64,000 bases of DNA. Source: Gammaproteobacteria bacterium (lineage in GTDB: Bacteria > Pseudomonadota > Gammaproteobacteria > Pseudomonadales > Cellvibrionaceae). Of this stretch, positions 52,680-58,685 are shown piece by piece. The stretch covers positions 1 through 64,000 of the forward strand of contig JAGKWY010000019.1 of the NCBI GenBank assembly GCA_021151625.1, read 5' to 3'. The notes below the pieces were generated by a model. That model saw nothing but the letters and a program-made list of their open reading frames with translations. It did not search any database and was not told where the DNA came from. Numbering within the stretch: the stretch's first letter is position 1; each line of letters opens with the position of its first letter. A program made the translations under genes and the position numbers.

Positions 52680-52727
52680 ATGAGTAGCCACCTAAGACAG
52701 GTAGTGTTTGCCTGCCCAGAAACGTGA
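52680..52727 (+). CDS. Candidate 15-residue leader peptide ORF upstream of entB
   Basis: ATG at 52680 preceded by GAGGTG with 7-nt spacing, followed by 15 codons (MSSHLRQVVFACPET) and TGA. The ribosome binding site lies in a hairpin (AGGTG at 52668-52672 with CACCT at 52689-52693, extended by GCTA/TAGC). A competing hairpin ACCT/AGGT lies at 52690-52702. Further downstream CCTGCC (52711-52716) can pair with GGCAGG (52773-52778), which precedes TTTTAATT. This could be an attenuator or translational control region for entB; no known riboswitch class is recognised. Translation of the ORF is unproven. Confidence 0.4.
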   Translation: MSSHLRQVVFACPET

Positions 52728-52834
52728 GAAATAACCCCCCTCTATTATGGGTAGCGCCCAACGGGCCTTAACGGCAGGTTTTAATTGAACTCCCTTCTTG
52801 TACCTCATTTCTGCAATCAATCCAGGAAACGATC

Positions 52835-53518
52835 ATGGCCATTCCTAAAATAGCCCCCTATTCCCTTCAACAAGCAGCTCAATTACCTGTTAATAAAATC
52901 ACCCTCAATAATGTTAGCTGGCCAATAGACCCAACACGCGCAGTATTACTCGTGCACGATATGCAAAACTATTTTGTGGATTTTTATCAACGTGACGCAG
53001 AGCCTATGAGCAGTCTGCTGCGCAATATCCAGCAATTAAAAGCAGCTTGTAAGGAGGCAGGAATTCCCGTGGTTTATACCGCACAACCAGGCAACCAAAA
53101 ACCTGAAGACCGCGCGCTACTAACCGATTTCTGGGGAACTGGATTAACGGCAAACCCGGCACTCACCAATATCACACCTGAGTTAATTCCAGTTGCAGAT
53201 GACATTCAATATACCAAATGGCGCTACAGTGCGTTCAAGCGTACGCCACTGCGTGAATTTATGCGGGAAGAAAAACGTGATCAATTAATTATTTGTGGGG
53301 TGTATGCACATATCGGTATTTTATCTACCGCGCTGGAAGCATTTATGGAAGATATAAAACCAACAATAGTTGCCGATGCGGTAGCCGATTTTTCCTTGGC
53401 TGATCACCAGATGGCACTGAATTTCATTGCACAACGCTGTGGCTATATAGACTCGCTCGATAATATTTTCCCACAACTACTAGCGGCTTCACAAAAACAA
53501 TTAGCCCAAGCGACATAA
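52835..53518 (+). CDS. entB: Isochorismatase, EntB/VibB-type N-terminal domain only
   Basis: A 227-residue enzyme matching the isochorismatase half of EntB. LLVHDMQNYFVDFY near residue 37, with its catalytic Asp, and YTKWRYSAF near 128, with its Lys, mark the active site. GVYAHIGILSTALEAFM (near 153) is a close copy of the EntB segment, and ADAVADFSLADHQMAL follows. It converts isochorismate to 2,3-dihydro-2,3-dihydroxybenzoate and pyruvate. It lacks the aryl-carrier domain of full-length EntB. RBS CAGGAAACGATC precedes the ATG. It lies 158 bp before entA on the same strand. Confidence 0.9.
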   Translation: MAIPKIAPYSLQQAAQLPVNKITLNNVSWPIDPTRAVLLVHDMQNYFVDFYQRDAEPMSSLLRNIQQLKAACKEAGIPVVYTAQPGNQKPEDRALLTDFWGTGLTANPALTNITPELIPVADDIQYTKWRYSAFKRTPLREFMREEKRDQLIICGVYAHIGILSTALEAFMEDIKPTIVADAVADFSLADHQMALNFIAQRCGYIDSLDNIFPQLLAASQKQLAQAT

Positions 53519-53676
53519 ATGTAAACACGAGAATGATACGCCAGCATATGTAGCCAGGCGAACATTGTGAAATTCACAACTGTATCGTCTGTTGTGCAAG
53601 TACAAAATGAAATGATGGAATAGCTATCCCGCTTGTCGGTCTTGATAAAGACCAGTAACTTTTTAAGGAAAACACC

Positions 53677-54456
53677 ATGCATTTTTTTCCGGAATTTGAT
53701 AACAAAATTGTGTTAGTAACTGGCGCCGCACAGGGAATTGGCAAGGCGCTGGTGGATGCCCTATTACCTTCAGGCGCGCGCGTAGTTGCAACCGATATTC
53801 AATTTACCGACAACTTTTCGCCGGCAGAAAATAATGCAGGTAACTATTTTCCAGTATATCTGGATGTTACCGATGTAAATGCAGTAAATGAGCTGGTAGC
53901 CAATATTGAACAACAACTTGGCCCCATCGAGTATCTGGCTAGTGTTGCAGGTATTTTGCATATGAACTCCCTGCTGGAAACGACTGACCAGCAGTGGCAT
54001 CACAGCTTTGCAGTAAATGCCACCGGCAGTTTTAATCTGTGTCGCGCCGTTGCACGACGAATGCAATTGCGCCAGCGCGGCGCTGTTGTAGCAGTCAGCT
54101 CCAATGCGGCCAGCACACCGCGCACAAATATGGGGGCTTATGCAGCGTCCAAGGCAGCACTATCACAAATGATTAAATGCCTTGGGTTGGAATTGGCCCA
54201 ACACAATATTCGCTGTAACCTGGTTTCTCCCGGATCTACCGATACCCAAATGCAGCGCCAATTATGGAGCGATGAAACTGGCCCGGCACAAGTTATTAAA
54301 GGTTCACTGGAAAGCTATCGACTGGGAATTCCGCTTAAAAAAATTGCCACGCCGGAAACCATTGTGCACAGCATTTTATTTTTACTATCTGATAAAGCGG
54401 CCCATATCACCCTGGAAAATATTTTGGTTGATGGAGGGGCCACTCTTGGTTTATAG
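53677..54456 (+). CDS. entA: 2,3-dihydro-2,3-dihydroxybenzoate dehydrogenase
   Basis: A 259-residue short-chain dehydrogenase. The NAD motif is TGAAQGIGKAL (near 12). The SDR catalytic region is SSNAASTPRTNMGAYAASKAAL (split here as SSNAASTPR and AYAASKAAL, near 142), closely resembling E. coli EntA. It oxidises 2,3-dihydro-2,3-dihydroxybenzoate to 2,3-dihydroxybenzoate, the catechol unit of siderophores. RBS AAGGAA precedes the ATG. No isochorismate synthase (entC), AMP ligase (entE) or NRPS is in the window; these must be elsewhere, or the cell releases free dihydroxybenzoate. Confidence 0.9.
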   Translation: MHFFPEFDNKIVLVTGAAQGIGKALVDALLPSGARVVATDIQFTDNFSPAENNAGNYFPVYLDVTDVNAVNELVANIEQQLGPIEYLASVAGILHMNSLLETTDQQWHHSFAVNATGSFNLCRAVARRMQLRQRGAVVAVSSNAASTPRTNMGAYAASKAALSQMIKCLGLELAQHNIRCNLVSPGSTDTQMQRQLWSDETGPAQVIKGSLESYRLGIPLKKIATPETIVHSILFLLSDKAAHITLENILVDGGATLGL

Positions 54457-54494
54457 CGATACTGTATTCATGGCGACGATATATAAAAATCGGA

Positions 54495-56006
54495 TTAGCG
54501 ATTCATATATTTAGCCTGTGCAGACAGGCTTTCGCGCGGAATAGCTTTGCCGCGCAAAATAATCAAATTAATTGCATCGTAAGCGGTTATATCTAGCAGG
54601 GGATTTTTACCAAGCAACAGCAAATCTGCCTGTTTGTGTTTTTCTATGCTACCAATTTCCCGCTCCAATCCCATGCGTTTGGCGTTGCCAATCGTTAATG
54701 CTTTAAATAAATCCGCCAGCGGGATTCCCATCGCCTGCCAACGCTCCATCTCCATGCGGCCATTCAAACCGGGGAACTGGGTATAAATGGGGCCGCTCGG
54801 AGTATCGCTGCCAAAGACCAATAGTGAATGCTGATTTAGTGGCTGACTCACCTGCCGGACACGCATTAACAGTGGTTGATAAACCGTTTTTATCTGCTGG
54901 TATTTTTGCTCGTCAGTCAGCGACGTATCTTCCCCCAGATAACTTCCGATTTCATTTTTCATCCACTGACCTGCAGGGGCTTGATACCAGTCGATTAATT
55001 TTCCGGGCATATAGTGGCGCAGATTGGGCTGCTGAAAGAATGCAGGGTTTAACAGTTCCTGTTCACCATAGATAACCTGCACCGAAGGTTGTACGGCAAT
55101 GTTTGCTTTAATCAGGCGCTGCGCAATTTTCTGTAATTCAGCTGGCGTTGTTGCCGGTGGTGCATTCCATAGGCCATGCACCAACATATCCACACCCGTT
55201 GCCAAGGCAAACTCGTAAGACTCCAGCGAATTGCCGTGCAGAAAAACCGGCATCCCTTGCTTATGCGCCTCAGCCACCAGCTCGCGCACTATGGCTTCGC
55301 TCGGGACGGGTAAATTCCTGAGCTTGCCAAAGCCTTTTTCATAGAAAATTTTTGCACAGAGAGCGCCGTCTTTTTTCATGGCTGCGATAAGGTGGGCGGG
55401 CGTATGTGCAGCCGGGTCTGCCAATTCAGTAGCGGGATGCGCGTGACGGTCGTGCAAAAAATAGCGGGCGACATTCACGTCCTGTAAGGCCTCGTCGGGA
55501 ATGACGGCAATGGGATAACCCTTGGGGATAGGTGCCGGCGCACAAAAATAAGCACGCGGAGCAATAGCTTGCTGGTTCCAGCCATCGATAAACGCGTGGG
55601 TATTCACCAAATCCAGCAGCGTAGTAAACCCGGCATAGAGATAACTTTTAGGAATTTGCTTCAGTGCCTGCTGATAAAAATCGGATTGCTCCAACTCCCC
55701 ATCAGGAACACCGGGCACACCGCGCAGGTGTACATGGCTATCGATCAAGCCGGGAATTAAATACTGCCCGCGACCATCGATAACTCTGTCAGCCTTAAAT
55801 TCACGCGTACCAATTGCCTTAATTTTGCCCTGGTCAATCAATACATTTAGCGGCCTCTTGCTCAGTGTCGCATCGGCATTCACGAGAGTGACTGCGCGAA
55901 TAACGAGCGATTCTGAATCCTGATTATTCGCCTGAACGCTCAACGAGAATAGATTCACGGCACTGCAAAAGAGTAAAACAAGGTAATTACTTTTCATTTT
56001 GGTCAT
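54495..56006 (-). CDS. Secreted amidohydrolase-family protein
   Basis: A 503-residue exported metal-dependent hydrolase. The start is the ATG at 56006 with GGAG upstream; a longer reading starts at 56021. The signal peptide (about 1-27) ends VQA. The metal motif GLIDSHVHLRG is near residue 83, a probable bridging Lys is in CAKIFYEKG near 220, a His is in FLHGNSL near 253, and the late Asp is in VFGSDTPSGP near 401. The ADLLLLGKNPL ending is typical of the family. The substrate cannot be deduced. It is divergent from the AraC regulator, 145 bp apart, which may control it. Confidence 0.85.
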   Translation of the reverse strand: MTKMKSNYLVLLFCSAVNLFSLSVQANNQDSESLVIRAVTLVNADATLSKRPLNVLIDQGKIKAIGTREFKADRVIDGRGQYLIPGLIDSHVHLRGVPGVPDGELEQSDFYQQALKQIPKSYLYAGFTTLLDLVNTHAFIDGWNQQAIAPRAYFCAPAPIPKGYPIAVIPDEALQDVNVARYFLHDRHAHPATELADPAAHTPAHLIAAMKKDGALCAKIFYEKGFGKLRNLPVPSEAIVRELVAEAHKQGMPVFLHGNSLESYEFALATGVDMLVHGLWNAPPATTPAELQKIAQRLIKANIAVQPSVQVIYGEQELLNPAFFQQPNLRHYMPGKLIDWYQAPAGQWMKNEIGSYLGEDTSLTDEQKYQQIKTVYQPLLMRVRQVSQPLNQHSLLVFGSDTPSGPIYTQFPGLNGRMEMERWQAMGIPLADLFKALTIGNAKRMGLEREIGSIEKHKQADLLLLGKNPLLDITAYDAINLIILRGKAIPRESLSAQAKYMNR

Positions 56007-56151
56007 TTTCGGCTCCATCAATTAAACAGAATGTTGGAGCGGATTTTGGTAATAATCCCTCATCACCACGACCTAAAACGCGATCGAGGACCTGAAAACA
56101 GGTAAAATCGGCCCAAAACCTCCATAAAAACCCTTGTGCTTGGGAATTGGC

Positions 56152-57204
56152 ATGCAAGAAAGCCTCGTTCATATCTATTTATCCGCAGCGATTATGTGTT
56201 TGCTGCTCGCCCTCGGTTTTTTAATTTCACCCAAATTACAAACCCTGCCCTCTCGTTTGCTTGGCATTAACTATGGGCTTTATGCGTTGCAGAATTTTCT
56301 GGCGGTACTGATCCTGAGTTTTGGCTGGGAAGCTGCGCTGCTATTAAGAGCCTCCATCGCCATGACGTTAGGCCCAGCGATTTACTTTTATTACGCGAGC
56401 TTGGTGGGCGATATGCGCTCCGCAAAAATCCGCACCCTGCATTTTTTACCCGCGCTTTTTGTCCTGGTGATCTGGTTAGTTAAAGCCCCGCTCCTCTGGG
56501 CCATCGATTATGTAATCATCGGCAGCTTTGCCATTTATCTGGTTGTGGTGATCCGTTTATTAATGGGCGCAAAAGTTCGATTGGCTCCCCTGGGGCAACA
56601 TGCCGATCCTGCCTATCGCTGGCTGTTGGTACTGGGGGTATTGATTGCCATTAATCTGGTAGTGGAAGTGAGCGCCTATCTGGAAATACTCAACGGCGCC
56701 AAACCAGGTGAGTCTGTCTCTGTCTTGCTAGGTTCGTCAGTCTTTTTACTCTTCCATATAATCACCCTGTTAATGGTGATTATTCGTGCCCCGCTAATGG
56801 AATGGATGCATGCGTTGCAAGACCTGCGCACCAGCAAAGTAAAAAACCTGGATGAGGATGAAGCCAAGGCAATCTTCGCGCGCTGGGAGCGCGTTGTAAT
56901 GGAGCGGCAACTTTATAAACAAGAAGGTGGTATTACACTGGATCAAGCGGGCCGAATTCTGGTTATTCCCGCACGTCAGATATCGCAAGCGATTAACCGC
57001 ATTTACGGCGGCAGCTTCTCGCAATATCTCAACGATTGCAGAGTAAAAGCCGCACAGAAATTATTAATCGAAGCGGAGGAAATGCCCATCACCACACTCA
57101 TGCTGGAAGTTGGATTCAACACCAAATCCAACTTCAATAAAGAATTCCAACGGGTGACCGGCGTTTCACCGAGTGAATACCGCAAGCAACAGCAGGAACA
57201 ATAA
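56152..57204 (+). CDS. AraC-family regulator with N-terminal membrane domain
   Basis: A 350-residue protein. About seven hydrophobic helices fill residues 1-215, so it is likely anchored in the inner membrane. The C-terminal part (about 245-350) is an AraC-type double helix-turn-helix: IPARQISQAINRIYGGSFSQYLNDCRV and MLEVGFNTKSNFNKEFQRVTGVSPSEYRK (broken here as GGSFSQYLNDCRV and TKSNFNKEFQRVTGVSPSEY). I chose the ATG at 56152; the ORF can be read from a TTG at 56134. Divergence from the amidohydrolase gene suggests that gene as its target. Confidence 0.88.
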   Translation: MQESLVHIYLSAAIMCLLLALGFLISPKLQTLPSRLLGINYGLYALQNFLAVLILSFGWEAALLLRASIAMTLGPAIYFYYASLVGDMRSAKIRTLHFLPALFVLVIWLVKAPLLWAIDYVIIGSFAIYLVVVIRLLMGAKVRLAPLGQHADPAYRWLLVLGVLIAINLVVEVSAYLEILNGAKPGESVSVLLGSSVFLLFHIITLLMVIIRAPLMEWMHALQDLRTSKVKNLDEDEAKAIFARWERVVMERQLYKQEGGITLDQAGRILVIPARQISQAINRIYGGSFSQYLNDCRVKAAQKLLIEAEEMPITTLMLEVGFNTKSNFNKEFQRVTGVSPSEYRKQQQEQ

Positions 57205-57255
57205 GCTTGCGCGATTTTGATCGTTATATTTTGTTGCCTTTTTTATTAGTGTCTT

Positions 57256-57876
57256 TTATTGCTTAAAGCCTTTAGCAACCACATAAACTTCACGCGAGCG
57301 AGGGCGTGACGCAGCAGGCTTGCGGATTAATACTTTTTCGAAAGAGGTTTTTACATCTTTGATGTAATCATCGCTGCCTTCACCCTGAAATACCTTGGCA
57401 ACAAAATCGCCTTTGGGTTTTAACACGCGGCGCGCCATATCCAACGCGAGCTCAACAAGGTAAATAGAAGAGGCTTGATCAACCGCATCCACACCACTGA
57501 TATTCGGAGCCATATCGGAAATCACTACATCGGCTTTGCGCTCGCCGAGTTTTTCCATGATTTGCTCGAAGACCGATTCTTCGGTGAAGTCGCCCTGAAT
57601 AAAATCCACATGCTCTAGCGAATCCATTGGCAGAATATCCGAAGCCACTACCCTGCCCTTTACGCCCACCAAACGCCCGGCAATTTGCGACCAACTGCCT
57701 GGTGCCGAACCCAGATCCACCACCAATGCGCCGGGGCGAATCAATTTATCCTTATCATTTAGCTCAATCAGCTTATAAGCCGCGCGTGCGCGATAGCCGT
57801 CGATTTGGGCTTTTTTGACGTAAGGATCGTTGACGTGTTCGTCCAACCAACGGTTGCTGCTTTTGGATCTGGCCAT
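57256..57876 (-). CDS. rlmE: 23S rRNA (uridine-2'-O)-methyltransferase RlmE
   Basis: A 206-residue RrmJ/FtsJ methyltransferase, close to E. coli RlmE (209). The SAM motif is VVDLGSAPGSWSQIA (near 55). The K-D-K-E catalytic set lies in YRARAAYKLIEL, ISDMAPNISG, FVAKVFQGEG and SREVYVVAKG. It methylates U2552 in the 50S subunit. It is usually beside ftsH, which is not seen here; the gene stands alone, with a PIN toxin-antitoxin pair upstream and the AraC gene convergent downstream. Confidence 0.95.
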   Translation of the reverse strand: MARSKSSNRWLDEHVNDPYVKKAQIDGYRARAAYKLIELNDKDKLIRPGALVVDLGSAPGSWSQIAGRLVGVKGRVVASDILPMDSLEHVDFIQGDFTEESVFEQIMEKLGERKADVVISDMAPNISGVDAVDQASSIYLVELALDMARRVLKPKGDFVAKVFQGEGSDDYIKDVKTSFEKVLIRKPAASRPRSREVYVVAKGFKQ

Positions 57877-57932
57877 ATAAAAACCAATACAACGTAATAG
57901 GGAAATTTATTCGGGAAACTGATTCAAATAAG

Positions 57933-58175
57933 TTATTCAGGCAACTTGTCTTCAGGTGCCGGTTCTATGGTAGGCACTTTTGCCATCACCGAAAGAAACG
58001 CCGCCTCATTACCTTTCTCAGCCCGTTTTTTCAAATATTCTTCAGTGAGATAAGCAGCCATTTTTTCCGCAATCGCCGATGCAGCAAATTGATTAATCGA
58101 AATGCCATCTTTTTTGGCCAGGATTTTAATTTGCTCATGAACAGAATCGGGCAAACGTAAACTGAGAGTACTCAT
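57933..58175 (-). CDS. Antitoxin-like ribbon-helix-helix protein
   Basis: An 80-residue protein; the start is the ATG at 58175, which overlaps the toxin stop codon in ATGA. The N-terminal part TLSLRLPDSVHEQIKILAKKDG and INQFAASAIAEKMAAYL form a ribbon-helix-helix fold of the CopG/HicB type. The C-terminal acidic tail probably wraps the toxin. It should neutralise the PIN protein and repress the shared promoter. Unlike most vapBC loci, the toxin gene comes first. Confidence 0.8.
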   Translation of the reverse strand: MSTLSLRLPDSVHEQIKILAKKDGISINQFAASAIAEKMAAYLTEEYLKKRAEKGNEAAFLSVMAKVPTIEPAPEDKLPE

Positions 58176-58597
58176 AATAATTTCTGCTCCAGTAAAAACT
58201 GTTGGGGAGTTACCACCTGAATACCAAAACACTTATCGACATCAACAAAATCGCGCAGATTAAACGTAACCAGATATTGGCTTTGCGAAGCCACGGCAGC
58301 CTCCAAGACCAAATCATCCTTTGGGTCTTTTAAAAACGGGCGCCACAGAAAAAATACTTCATGGATGCTGGACTGACTTAGAAAGTAATCCAGAAAATCA
58401 TCAATATCATTATTCGACAGGGATGCAACCAGCTCCGTCCGCTTAAGTACCGATTCGTACTCTATAAATAAAGGAACCGATAAACAGGGGCGATAAGCAT
58501 CTTTGGTCAAAGCCATTAGCAGTTTAAAGGAAGCTCCTTCGCGCGACCTCAAGGCAGCAACCAGAACATTGGTATCTATAACAATAGGAAAACTCAT
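58172..58597 (-). CDS. PIN-domain toxin (TIGR00305-type)
   Basis: A 141-residue PIN nuclease. The first acidic site is VIDTNVLVAALRS near residue 6; the next is EYESVLKRTEL near 47, and the last acids are DPKDDLVLEAAV near 90 and FNLRDFVDVDK near 113. This matches the putative toxin component PIN family. It likely cleaves RNA when its antitoxin is lost. The ATG is directly preceded by a palindrome with an embedded -10 box, so the transcript may have no leader. Confidence 0.85.
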   Translation of the reverse strand: MSFPIVIDTNVLVAALRSREGASFKLLMALTKDAYRPCLSVPLFIEYESVLKRTELVASLSNNDIDDFLDYFLSQSSIHEVFFLWRPFLKDPKDDLVLEAAVASQSQYLVTFNLRDFVDVDKCFGIQVVTPQQFLLEQKLL

Positions 58598-58621
58598 TTT
58601 GGTATTATACGTAATACCAAA
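58598..58621 (-). promoter_or_regulatory. Palindromic operator overlapping a leaderless promoter of the PIN toxin operon
   Basis: A perfect inverted repeat, TTTGGTATTA and TAATACCAAA around the centre TACG, abuts the toxin ATG (58595-58597). On the - strand it contains TATAAT ending 7 nt before the ATG, with TTGTTT 16 bp upstream as a -35. This implies a leaderless mRNA and autorepression by the antitoxin at the palindrome. Confidence 0.7.
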
Positions 58622-58638
58622 CTTAAAACAATACCCAC

Positions 58639-58660
58639 AAAAAAGGGAGCCGAAGCTCCC
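58639..58660 (-). terminator. Rho-independent terminator of the phytase-like lipoprotein gene
   Basis: On the - strand GGGAGC and GCTCCC arms close a TTCG tetraloop and are followed by six T (58644-58639). It lies 25 bp after the stop codon of the 58686 gene and insulates the toxin promoter. Confidence 0.92.
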
Positions 58661-58685
58661 CTAACTCACGCAACACAAACTGTTA

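Larger units (their letters stand above)
52429..52834. other. Divergent regulatory region between the DUF4198 operon and entBA
   Basis: A 406-bp non-protein region apart from a candidate leader ORF. It holds two good Fur boxes (52492, 52615), a third partial Fur-like site (52649), the leader ORF (52680-52727) and several potential RNA hairpins. It is AT-rich up to about 52660 and then changes to a GC-richer transcribed-leader character towards entB. Confidence 0.75.

Noticed and set aside
52661..52780. Possible lysine riboswitch, because of the AGAGGTGCG start and nearby AGTA
   Set aside because: The leader is too short and lacks the later conserved elements of that class, and the downstream gene is not in lysine metabolism.
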